Of a stretch of 64,000 nucleotides of DNA, positions 52,196 to 60,572 are shown in pieces. The translations under genes were made by a program, and so were the position numbers. The stretch's first letter is position 1, and each line of letters begins with the position of its first letter. Under the pieces are notes generated by a model. That model made no database searches. It saw only the letters and a list, made by a program, of their open reading frames with translations, and had not been told where the DNA came from. Source of the DNA: Ardenticatenaceae bacterium (GTDB lineage: Bacteria > Chloroflexota > Anaerolineae > Promineifilales > Promineifilaceae); NCBI GenBank assembly GCA_020634375.1, contig JACKBX010000002.1:496001-560000 (forward strand), read 5' to 3'.

Positions 52196-53389
52196 TTAGG
52201 GAACAAGCATATATTGCCACAATTCATTCGTTAGATCATTTTGATTAGGGCTGTTTCCACCAAACATCAGTATGCCATTCGCAGATGCATCAAATGCAAA
52301 ACCTGCATTCCACGTTGGTGGCGGGCTGTTTAATGGCACAGTCAATTGCCAGTTTTCACCATCAAAGAGCCATGTATCTGCATAAGTTATAAATTCTGCG
52401 CCAAAATAAGTGCCGCCAAATAAAACAATACTATGTTGAGTTGGATCATAGGCCATTTGGTATCCAAATCGTCCAGGTGGAGATTGTGCAGGTATTAATT
52501 GTATCCAATTCTGCCCATCATATAGCCATGTATCATTGTAATGGCTCTGTTCCCGACCAATTCCACCAAACAACACAAGACCACCCAACTCAGGCATATA
52601 CACGAGTTTTGCATTCGAGCGGGGCGCTGGGGAAACGGCCGTATGTACTTCTTGCCAATTTGTCCCATCAAATTCCCACATATCTCCCAAAATATCATCA
52701 TCAAGCTGAGAATCAACCCAGCCGCCAAACATCACAACCTTATTGCGAACAGGATCAAAAGCAATCGCCTGATTACTCCTGTTTGGCGGCGTCGTTGCCG
52801 TGCTAATTTGTGTCCAACTTTCGCCGTCAAATTCCCACGTATCCCCTAAATGCTCACCAGCCCAGACATGTCCACCAAATAACACCACTTTTTGCCGTGC
52901 ACTGTCATATGCCATATAAGCAGTTTCTCGCGCAGATGGCCCAGGTACATTAATCTGCTGCCAGCCCTCATTGCCTGTATATATCCATGTATCATCACAA
53001 GCATAGCCGCTGCATGTACCGCCAAATAGAATCAATCGCTCCTGTCTATCATCATATGCAAAACTCATGCCAGACCGCGCCGCTGGGCCGGTAAGCGCAG
53101 CCATTGACCAATCATAGGCAGGCACGGGTGTGGGAACTGGCGTTGATGTAGGTATTGCCGTAGATGTTGGTGCAAATGTAGCCGTTGCAGCTTGCAGCAC
53201 GGCCGTTTCACTGGCGACAGGAGCTATTTCTTGCGCTGCCTTTGTAGCAGGTAGCGTTAGCACCACTGGGGTAGATGGTGCTATTGTTTGCCCCCTTCCC
53301 AAGAAAAAAGCGGCTATGACACCGCCAAGAACAATAATGATTAGTCCTAAGACAATCAACGACAATAATTGGTTGTTATTTTTCATCAT
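52196..53389 (-). CDS. Membrane-anchored kelch-repeat protein
   Basis: The 397-residue protein has a short basic N-terminus, one membrane helix (about 9-30), a Thr/Pro-rich spacer (about 35-90) and a series of about 50-residue kelch-like repeats with the pattern DPxxxKVVLFGG followed by DTWEFDGxxW. Such propellers bind proteins or sugars outside the cell. Conserved pieces are RLILFGGTCSG, KVVLFGGHVWAG, KVVMFGGWVDS, GLVLFGGIGRE and SIVLFGGTYFG. The ligand is unknown. It opens the run of surface-protein genes to 60505. Confidence 0.85.
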   Translation of the reverse strand: MMKNNNQLLSLIVLGLIIIVLGGVIAAFFLGRGQTIAPSTPVVLTLPATKAAQEIAPVASETAVLQAATATFAPTSTAIPTSTPVPTPVPAYDWSMAALTGPAARSGMSFAYDDRQERLILFGGTCSGYACDDTWIYTGNEGWQQINVPGPSARETAYMAYDSARQKVVLFGGHVWAGEHLGDTWEFDGESWTQISTATTPPNRSNQAIAFDPVRNKVVMFGGWVDSQLDDDILGDMWEFDGTNWQEVHTAVSPAPRSNAKLVYMPELGGLVLFGGIGREQSHYNDTWLYDGQNWIQLIPAQSPPGRFGYQMAYDPTQHSIVLFGGTYFGAEFITYADTWLFDGENWQLTVPLNSPPPTWNAGFAFDASANGILMFGGNSPNQNDLTNELWQYMLVP

Positions 53390-53450
53390 AGCTGATTACT
53401 ATACCTGCCTGTTTGATAATCTGTCACTCAATACTCTGTAACAAAAGAAG

Positions 53451-53541
53451 TTGTCATCCTGAACGAAGGGAGGAATCCCAATGGCCTTTCAAAAACCAAC
53501 GCCGTTGGGATTCCTCAAGCATTCGCCTTCGCAATGACAAG
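53451..53541. repeat. Palindromic repeat of the tgtcatcctgaac class
   Basis: The left part (53451-53485) starts ttgtcatcctgaacgaaggg and holds gaggaatcccaa. The right part (53501-53540) holds ttgggattcctc and ends ttcgcaatgacaa, so the two halves fold back on each other. I recall sequences of this class scattered between genes in many environmental bacteria. No gene is inside. Confidence 0.8.
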
Positions 53542-53669
53542 TAAAAAATATTCCGATTACAGTGTACTCAAGTTACCACTATCGTTCCACCAATTACCTA
53601 ATCATAGGACTATCTTTAACGATGGTGAAAAACCATTTTCAAGTCACCGTGAACACCTCTGAATACTGA

Positions 53670-56063
53670 TTACTTTCGTATGATGAGGGGCAGGTAAATT
53701 GTGCGTTCCGTTGTTCCCACCAGGGCGAATTGGGCGGTTTGGTCGTAAAGAGCGGTTAACTCGTTAACGGCCGTATCCAACCCACACCCCGCACAAGGTA
53801 ACAGCGTTTGCCATTGACCATTCCCCCAATAAGCCAGGTTCAGCGCCGACTCATCCGTCAATCCCGCATGTTGCCAATCGCTCTCGTCATAATGAATCGT
53901 CATCGTGAAAGGCAAATTGAAACTGGTCACAGGTATGCCGTCCGCATCGGTCGCGTCCAGCCGGTAATAGACGTTAGCCAGTGTTACGTCCCCGGCCATT
54001 GCCTGGCGGTTAACATCTGGCGCAGACAACTGCGTTAGCGTCACCCAGGTCAGGTCATCGGTTGCCCCAGGCGGGAATGCAACCCCAACTTTGCCGTTGG
54101 GCGTGGTCGCGCTGCCGCCTTGCCCCGGCCCAATCAGGATGGAAACCGAAAGCGTCCCCGCAGCGGGCCAAAATCCCGCCCGCAGCGTCATACTGGCCCC
54201 CTGCGTTTCACCGATGGGACCGGGCTGGCCGAATGTGCCGTTGAGCGTCATCGCGCTGCCGCTGCTCTCTCCGCCGCCATTACTAAAAGTGTAGCTGCGT
54301 AGGGCGTAATCGTGCGGCGCAGGCGTTGCCGTTGGTGTGTTCGTTGGTGTGGAAGTGGGCGTATGGGTCGGTGTGCTGGTCGGCGTATTTGTGGGCATGG
54401 CCGTTGGCGTGTTGGTAGCGGTTGGGGTGGGAGGTTCTTCTATAGATTCATCCGCGCCTAAATCGTAACCTGTGCCAAACGGCCGTGCATCCCCATCAAT
54501 ATCCACCACAACGCCACTGTTCACTCCCTGATCAATCGCCGCTGAACCGAGCAGCAGATGATACCCATCTGCTGCAAAAACAGGATTGCCGCTGACGGCA
54601 TTGTTCACCGTAATGCCCACGCCGCTCGTATTCGCCGTGTTGCCATACCAGAGAACGCCATTCACATTGATGACCGGGGCCGACGTGATTTGTTCAGCGT
54701 GAACCCCTGTCGTCTGATCAGCAATAACCCAGTTAGTCAGCGCAGCGTTCACCGCGCCGGTACTTGTTTCTACAAACATGCCAATCTCGTCATTGCCCGC
54801 CAACGTTACCTGGCTGGCATTCATATCGGCCGAATTGAGATAAATACCGCCCGCTGAGTCGGGCGCGATGCTGTGATTATTAACAATGGCTACATTTTCC
54901 AATATCTGCATACCGGCGGAAGCAATAAACAGCCCAGCCCCGGCTCCGCCCGTATTATTGCTAATCGTTACACGCTCAAACTGCCCCGTTGCGCCGCCGC
55001 CGTTGATGCCAACACCGCCGCCCTGTCCGGTGGCGTCGGGATTGGTTTGGTTGCCTTGAATGAGGCTGCGGCGCACGGTCAATGAACCGCCATTACTAAT
55101 ATAAATACCGCCGCCATCGCCAAATTGTCCGAATGCGCTTGTAGCGCTGTTGTTGAGGATGTTCGAGTCTTCGATGGTTACGTTGGCGTTGACGAAGTTG
55201 AACCCGCCGCCAAAACCGCCTTGCCCCTGGCTGCCAGCATTTTCTTGCACGGTCACATGTTGGAATAGGCCGCTGCCGTCAAGCAGCATGACGCCGCCGC
55301 CATCGCCAAAATTTCCTGGCGAGGCTGTGTTCAACTCAATCAGGGAGTTGGTAACGGTGATGGCAGCATTGTCGGCATAAATGCCGCCGCCAGAGCCGGA
55401 AAAGGAGGCGTTGTTGCCGCCGACATTGCCGCTGATGGTCACATTATCCAACGTGACCTGCGCCCCGCTTCCGGCGTACAGCCCGCCGCCGATGCCATCG
55501 TTGCTGCTGCTGGCGATGTTATTGGCGATTTGGCTGTCGTGGAGGGTAACGGCCGTTGCCACCACATACACCCCGCCCCCTGCATCCTGCCAAAGGCCGC
55601 CGCCCAAACCAGAGGCGTCGCCGCCGCTGACTTGCAGCCCGGCCACATCCACGCTGGCGGGCGCGGCGACAATCGCCAGGCCGCGCCCCTGCGCCTGCGG
55701 ATCCAAAATGGTGGGGTACAAAGCAAGGTCAGGTGAGCCAGCGAAGCCGGGCGGGTAGCTGCCTTGCAGTGTCAGCGATTTGCTGATGTAGACGGTTTGC
55801 ATTAGCCCGCTACGAGCGGAGACGTCGCTGTATGTGCCGCCTTCTATGTGGAGTTCATCGCCGGAAACGGCCGTGTCCACCGCATATTGAATCGTGGCGC
55901 AGGGGGATGCGCTGTTGGTGCAGTCGTTGCCACCGTCGCTGCCGGTGGTTGCTACGTAGCGGATGGTGCTTGCGGCGTTAACGGCCGTAATGACCAACCC
56001 AACCGCCGCCCCGCCCACGACCACAATCAAAAGTAAGAGCATGAGAAAACGTTTCTGTTTCAT
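53670..56063 (-). CDS. Secreted right-handed beta-helix protein
   Basis: The 797-residue protein has a signal peptide (1-30). The parallel beta-helix (about 35-510) has repeated NNTGGxGAGL and GGGIYxxNGGxLTV type turns. A Thr-Pro linker (about 515-550) follows, with TPT units such as TNTPTSTPTHTPTSTP. Then come a domain containing FGQPGPIGETQGA and AGFWP, and a beta-rich C-terminal domain. The tail IYLPLIIRK matches the tail of the FG-GAP protein at 58308. It is probably exported and surface bound, with a polysaccharide or adhesion role. No catalytic residues can be named. Confidence 0.85.
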   Translation of the reverse strand: MKQKRFLMLLLLIVVVGGAAVGLVITAVNAASTIRYVATTGSDGGNDCTNSASPCATIQYAVDTAVSGDELHIEGGTYSDVSARSGLMQTVYISKSLTLQGSYPPGFAGSPDLALYPTILDPQAQGRGLAIVAAPASVDVAGLQVSGGDASGLGGGLWQDAGGGVYVVATAVTLHDSQIANNIASSSNDGIGGGLYAGSGAQVTLDNVTISGNVGGNNASFSGSGGGIYADNAAITVTNSLIELNTASPGNFGDGGGVMLLDGSGLFQHVTVQENAGSQGQGGFGGGFNFVNANVTIEDSNILNNSATSAFGQFGDGGGIYISNGGSLTVRRSLIQGNQTNPDATGQGGGVGINGGGATGQFERVTISNNTGGAGAGLFIASAGMQILENVAIVNNHSIAPDSAGGIYLNSADMNASQVTLAGNDEIGMFVETSTGAVNAALTNWVIADQTTGVHAEQITSAPVINVNGVLWYGNTANTSGVGITVNNAVSGNPVFAADGYHLLLGSAAIDQGVNSGVVVDIDGDARPFGTGYDLGADESIEEPPTPTATNTPTAMPTNTPTSTPTHTPTSTPTNTPTATPAPHDYALRSYTFSNGGGESSGSAMTLNGTFGQPGPIGETQGASMTLRAGFWPAAGTLSVSILIGPGQGGSATTPNGKVGVAFPPGATDDLTWVTLTQLSAPDVNRQAMAGDVTLANVYYRLDATDADGIPVTSFNLPFTMTIHYDESDWQHAGLTDESALNLAYWGNGQWQTLLPCAGCGLDTAVNELTALYDQTAQFALVGTTERTIYLPLIIRK

Positions 56064-56103
56064 GATAGTGCCTCACAATCGTTAATCGTCAATCTTGGGT
56101 GGG

Positions 56104-58182
56104 TTACGGCCGTGCATAAGGCGTACAGAACCGATTGGAACAGTGTGTAACGCCTAAATCGTTATCTAAATCGGCCGTGTAAGCAATCAAGGGCATACCA
56201 TCTACGCCAATAATAATGGCCGTATTGTGCAGATCCACCGAGGTATCAACAACGGTGGTGGCGCTGGAACAGGTCGCATCACTGCAATGTACCACTTCAA
56301 GACCATTACTTACCCCGTAGCTGATCACCGGCAACCCATCTGAGCCGATAGCTAAGGATGCCTTATGTGTATCCCCCAAAGAAAGGGGAGGCGTTGTCGT
56401 TGTGCAGGTAATGGTGTTACAGTGGGTGACTAGTCCATACTGAACAATGCCGACGCCAGAGTAAGCAATGACCGGCATACCGTCTGTCCCAATGACCATT
56501 GAGGTTTCTACAGGCGCATAAGCGCTAAGAATCCACGGATGAATGATCTGGATTGTGGCGCTTGTGCAAGCCGCATTATGGCAACTGGCAACATTGAGCG
56601 ATTCTTGATCGTCAAAGTCATAGTAGCTGATAATGGGCAGCCCATCGGCGCCAATGACAATCTCAGACCCTACGCCCACATTGCCTGCGCTGTCAACGGC
56701 CGTAATGGTGGGACTGGTGCAGTTTGCGTCATTACAATGGGCCACGAGCAAATCCTCATTGCCGCCGTCATAGTAGCTAATGATGGGGTAGCCATCTGTG
56801 CCCACAGCAATGGATGAGTCGTAGGCAGTGCGACTACTATCTACGATGACTGTGGTGACGCTGGCACAGTTTTGGTCGTTGCAAATAGCCAACATCAAAT
56901 CGCCAAACTCACTCTCGTCATAGCTAATCAGGGGGAATCCCGACGCGCCAATCACGATGGAAGGCTCATTCAAATAGTATGGGCTGCCTGGCGTGTCGCT
57001 ATCAATAACAGAAATGACAGCATCTTGACAAGTCAAATCTTTGCAGGCGGCTACTTTCAACGAATGGTCTGAGGTGGAAGTGTAAGCAATAACGGGTAAT
57101 CCGTTTGTGCCAATTGTTGCGTCAGGGTTTGACCCCACAATGCCGGCACTGTCTAAAAGGGCACTGCCATATAACGGCCGTTTCCCAGCCGCTGTCGTCT
57201 GGACACTGCCATCAGGGAATGTAAAGCCATCCAACGTAGATTCAATCGTTCCGGTGGTGATGAGATTGCCCTGAATGCCGACATTTCCCTCCGAGTAAAG
57301 GCCGTATCCTTGATTTGAGGAAGCTCGTCCATAGACGCCGTAATGGACGCCTGCGCTTGACGCGAAGCCGTACACGCCGCGCCCAGCATCATCCGTGGCT
57401 ATCCCCGTTACGCCAAAGGCGGACGATTGCCCCACAACGCCTGAGCCGCTGGTGGCATTGCCATAAACGCCGATGCCGCTGTTGGAACCGCCGTATACAC
57501 CATAACCGCTGCTGCTGTTGTACCCGGAAACGCCCGCCCCACTGCCGGAGACGGATGAGCCGTACACGCCGGATGCGTTGCCGGTTACGGCCGTTGACTG
57601 CACAGTCAACACACTGCCACCCGTGTCAGAGCCATACAGCGACAGCAGCGAGTTGGAACTGCCTTCGATGCTGGAACCCGCCGCCAGATTTTGGGCGTAG
57701 GCCGCGCTGGAAATGGGCAGGCGTCCGAGGTCGTCGTAGGTGGTGCAGCCTGCGCCTGCCGTGGTGCAAACCCAGATTTGCAGATAGCGGTCGCCACCTC
57801 CGGCAAAGACGCCGGGGGCGATGGCATCAATCGCGCCTAGTTGGACGTTGAAGAGACCGTTTTGGATGGAAACGGGATAATGTTCCTCGTAGACGCTGTC
57901 CGAGGGCCATTTTTGATTACCGCCGCTGTCGGCATCGTAAATGGCAAAGCGCAAATTGTAATCGCCGTCGGGGATGGTCGCCCCGCTACTGTTGTCGGTT
58001 AATTCTCCTTGAAAATTGATCGTCCCGGTAGAGCTAAACGCCTGCGGCGCGTTTGCCTCGTCTGGCGCGTCTTGCTGCGCCTTGAGCGCTCGCGTAACGA
58101 CCAACGCCAAAATGAGAATCAGCGCGACGCTGCCAATAAATGATTTGCTTTTACGAAATGGTTGTGTAGGTTGATGGTTCAT
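56104..58182 (-). CDS. Exported repeat protein
   Basis: The 692-residue protein has an N-terminal membrane anchor (about 14-33). A beta-rich part (about 50-150) resembles the start of tail-fibre-like proteins (INFQGELTDN, DGDYNLRFAIYDA). A Gly/Ser-rich segment follows with VYG repeats (about 195-310), then about seven repeats of 50 residues with IGTDGLPVISYYD and a Cys-containing HCNDANC turn (about 350-690). The Cys pairs suggest disulfides outside the cell. The ATG at 58182 has AAGGAG upstream; the frame above it is not coding-like. It lacks the LP-x-IIR tail and ends in YARP. Confidence 0.8.
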   Translation of the reverse strand: MNHQPTQPFRKSKSFIGSVALILILALVVTRALKAQQDAPDEANAPQAFSSTGTINFQGELTDNSSGATIPDGDYNLRFAIYDADSGGNQKWPSDSVYEEHYPVSIQNGLFNVQLGAIDAIAPGVFAGGGDRYLQIWVCTTAGAGCTTYDDLGRLPISSAAYAQNLAAGSSIEGSSNSLLSLYGSDTGGSVLTVQSTAVTGNASGVYGSSVSGSGAGVSGYNSSSGYGVYGGSNSGIGVYGNATSGSGVVGQSSAFGVTGIATDDAGRGVYGFASSAGVHYGVYGRASSNQGYGLYSEGNVGIQGNLITTGTIESTLDGFTFPDGSVQTTAAGKRPLYGSALLDSAGIVGSNPDATIGTNGLPVIAYTSTSDHSLKVAACKDLTCQDAVISVIDSDTPGSPYYLNEPSIVIGASGFPLISYDESEFGDLMLAICNDQNCASVTTVIVDSSRTAYDSSIAVGTDGYPIISYYDGGNEDLLVAHCNDANCTSPTITAVDSAGNVGVGSEIVIGADGLPIISYYDFDDQESLNVASCHNAACTSATIQIIHPWILSAYAPVETSMVIGTDGMPVIAYSGVGIVQYGLVTHCNTITCTTTTPPLSLGDTHKASLAIGSDGLPVISYGVSNGLEVVHCSDATCSSATTVVDTSVDLHNTAIIIGVDGMPLIAYTADLDNDLGVTHCSNRFCTPYARP

Positions 58183-58194
58183 GATGGTCTCCTT

Positions 58195-58240
58195 GTAAAT
58201 GATGAAGGATGAGGGATGAAGGATGAATTTTCGTCCCTCG
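58195..58240. repeat. gatgaagg-type repeat upstream of the repeat-protein gene
   Basis: Direct repeats gatgaagg, gatgaggg, gatgaagg and gatgaatt are followed by cgtccctcg. The words match those at 26785-26820 upstream of moaD, where they end in a palindrome. Confidence 0.75.
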
Positions 58241-58307
58241 CCTTTTCCAGAAATGGGAATCTTCCACAAGCGCAAACTATACGTGGTATAGAACAACGCC
58301 TTAGTCG

Positions 58308-60227
58308 TTACGGCCGTATGATGACGGGTAAGAATATAAATTCTGTGTCTGGTATGTACGTAACTGACAGAGTAATATCGCCAGACAAATCATTATAGCC
58401 AGCCACGCGAATGTAATAATCAACGCCGCTGCTGACGGTCATGCTGATGTATGATGTGGGGTCTGTAGGATAGTTAACGTCATCATTGCAAGCCACTTCT
58501 GTGAGAGGATGGCCGCTCCCTGTCCATACGGAGAGGGCGGTGTCGTAATTGGAACCGGCGGTGGCAACTTCCAACGCGCCATCGGCGGCGGGGGTGTATT
58601 TCCACCAGACGGATTGGGTTTGCGTGCCGCCGCAAGAGGGCGTGGCTTCGTTGGGTTCCAGAGTGGCGGATTGATTGTTGATGCTGTTGTTGGTGTAGGG
58701 TGTGGAGGATATGGTAATGGCGTCGGCGAGATTGTCGTTAACAAGGGGGGCGACGAAAATATAGGCCGCGCCGCTGTTAGGGAGCGGGTCGCCTGGGCCG
58801 CCGTCTTCCTGGTATGTCCCAATGACGACCGTATCGCCATGCACCGCTACGACAGAGCCAAACCAGTCATTTTCTTGCCCGTCGGAAGCGCGTAAAATGG
58901 TTTCCTCGCTCCAACTGCCGCCGCTGCGGGTGAAGAGATAGGCCGCGCCGCTGTCGCTCGCCGGATCGCCTGCGCCGCCATCTTCAAAGTACGCGCCAAT
59001 GACGGCCGTATTGCCGTCCAACGCTGCCGAATAGCCAAAAAAGTCCCATGCCTGCGCGTCGGAAGCGCGTAGAATGGCTTGCTCGCTCCAACTGCCACCG
59101 CTGCGGACGAAGACATACGCTGCGCCGCTGCCGCTAACCGGATTGCCTGCGCCGCCGCCTTCAGAAATGGCTCCAATAACGGCCGTATCCCCATCTGTCG
59201 CCACCGAATAGCCGAACCAGTCGCTCGCTTGCGCATCGGAAGCGCGTAAAACGGTTTGCTGGCTCCAACTGCCGCCGCTGCGGATGAAGACATACGCCGC
59301 GCCGCTGTTATTAACCGGATCGCCTGCGCCGCCGTCTTCTTGGTAGGCTCCAATAACGACCGTATCGCCGCTCAACGCCACCGAGTGGCCGAAATAATCC
59401 TCTGCCTGTGGATCGGAAGCGCGTAAAATGGCTTGCTGGCTCCAACTGCTGCCGCTGCGAACGAAGACGTAGGCCGCGCCGCTGTCGGCGGCCGGATCGC
59501 CTGCGCCGCCGTCTTCATTGCGCGTCCCAATAACGGCCGTATCGCCATCCAACGCTGCCGATATGCCAAACGAGTCATCTGCCTGCGCGTCGGAAGCACG
59601 CAAAATGGCTTGCTCGCTCCAACTGCTGCCGCTGCGAACGAAGACATACGCCGCGCCGCTGAAGGCGACCGGATCGCCTGCGCCGCCATTTTCATGAATG
59701 GCCCCGATGACTAGTGTATCGCCATCCAACGCTGCCGAATAGCCGAAATTGTCCGCTTGCTGCGCATCGGAAGCGTGTAAAATGGCTTGCAGGTTCCAAC
59801 TGCCGCCACTGCGGACGAAAACATAGGCCGCGCCGCTGCCGTTGGCCGGATCGCCCGCGCCGCCGCTTTCATTGGACGCTCCAATCACAACCGTATCGCC
59901 ATCTACCGCCACCGACCGGCCGAACCAGTCGCCCGTCTGCGCATCGGGAGCATGCAAAATGTTTTCCGCCCATGAGTCAATGGCAAGAGGGCTGCGGTTG
60001 TTTTCTGCTAGCGCAAACTGGGGATTATCGGCCGCTATCTGGCTTTGAATGCTTGCCCAGTCGGCCGGGGTTAAGCCGTCGGGAACGGCGGCGACGGCGG
60101 CTTGGGTATGCCATAAGCCAATAATCACAGCCAGGGCGATGAATATGGGAATGATGAGGAGTTGCCACCGTTTGTTTTTGGGGGAAACGGCCGTTGGCGA
60201 TGTTGAATATGAACGAGTGAATTGCAT
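58308..60227 (-). CDS. Secreted FG-GAP repeat protein
   Basis: The 639-residue protein has a signal/anchor (about 22-45), then seven tandem FG-GAP units of about 59 residues (about 85-500). Each has a RASDAQ start, a WFGYSVAL turn, DGDTVVIGA, and SGAAYVFVRSGGSW. This should be a beta-propeller. A C-terminal beta-sandwich (about 500-625), resembling pre-peptidase C domains, holds GGTQTQSVWWKYTP. The tail FIFLPVIIRP resembles the beta-helix protein tail. AAAGGAGAAC precedes the ATG. It is probably a surface ligand-binding protein. Confidence 0.85.
   Translation of the reverse strand: MQFTRSYSTSPTAVSPKNKRWQLLIIPIFIALAVIIGLWHTQAAVAAVPDGLTPADWASIQSQIAADNPQFALAENNRSPLAIDSWAENILHAPDAQTGDWFGRSVAVDGDTVVIGASNESGGAGDPANGSGAAYVFVRSGGSWNLQAILHASDAQQADNFGYSAALDGDTLVIGAIHENGGAGDPVAFSGAAYVFVRSGSSWSEQAILRASDAQADDSFGISAALDGDTAVIGTRNEDGGAGDPAADSGAAYVFVRSGSSWSQQAILRASDPQAEDYFGHSVALSGDTVVIGAYQEDGGAGDPVNNSGAAYVFIRSGGSWSQQTVLRASDAQASDWFGYSVATDGDTAVIGAISEGGGAGNPVSGSGAAYVFVRSGGSWSEQAILRASDAQAWDFFGYSAALDGNTAVIGAYFEDGGAGDPASDSGAAYLFTRSGGSWSEETILRASDGQENDWFGSVVAVHGDTVVIGTYQEDGGPGDPLPNSGAAYIFVAPLVNDNLADAITISSTPYTNNSINNQSATLEPNEATPSCGGTQTQSVWWKYTPAADGALEVATAGSNYDTALSVWTGSGHPLTEVACNDDVNYPTDPTSYISMTVSSGVDYYIRVAGYNDLSGDITLSVTYIPDTEFIFLPVIIRP
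58760..59960. repeat. Tandem 177-bp DNA repeat inside the FG-GAP gene
   Basis: About seven units of near 177 bases (59 codons) run through this stretch. Adjacent units share long near-identical runs (the gcgccgctg and tcccaactgcc blocks). High DNA identity suggests recent unit duplication or gene conversion. Confidence 0.8.
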
Positions 60228-60238
60228 AATGTTCTCCT

Positions 60239-60502
60239 TTATGAGTTATGAGGCTTTGGTTGTTGGTTGGGGAATGAATGAGTCTGGTCGTTCCGCGCCT
60301 CTTCTAAAAAAACAATCAGTTTTTCGGGCGTGGTGAAGCCATGCCGTTCGCCGGTGCGGGGATTTTCGAGATGGACTTGCCAACGGCTGTTTTCGTCAAC
60401 GGCCGTCCACAAGCGCAGTACATAGGTGATATAGGGTAACGACGATATGTCAGTCATCTTTTGAGCATAATGGGCTACCGTCGATAAAACGTCGAGGCGC
60501 AT
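60239..60502 (-). CDS. Small protein, unknown
   Basis: The 87-residue protein has the pattern YVLRLWTAVDENSRWQVHLE followed by NPRTGERHGFTTPEKLIVFLEE. I recall this as a small conserved protein of Chloroflexota, with no known function. It lies just upstream of the FG-GAP gene on the same strand and divergent from the BTAD regulator. Starts at 60505 (GTG), 60502 (ATG) and 60457 (ATG) are possible. Confidence 0.7.
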   Translation of the reverse strand: MRLDVLSTVAHYAQKMTDISSLPYITYVLRLWTAVDENSRWQVHLENPRTGERHGFTTPEKLIVFLEEARNDQTHSFPNQQPKPHNS

Positions 60503-60572
60503 CACGCATTACGGCCGTAACCGAGTATAATTACGCTCGGAATTGCTATTGACATTGCAAAGGACAAGGCCC

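Noticed and set aside
57315..57851. 178-residue Arg-rich frame on the plus strand
   Set aside because: It is antisense to the exported repeat protein and is an artefact of Gly/Ser codon repeats.
58760..59960. CRISPR-like repeat array
   Set aside because: The 177-bp units are in frame, adjacent, and encode FG-GAP repeats. There are no spacers and no cas genes.
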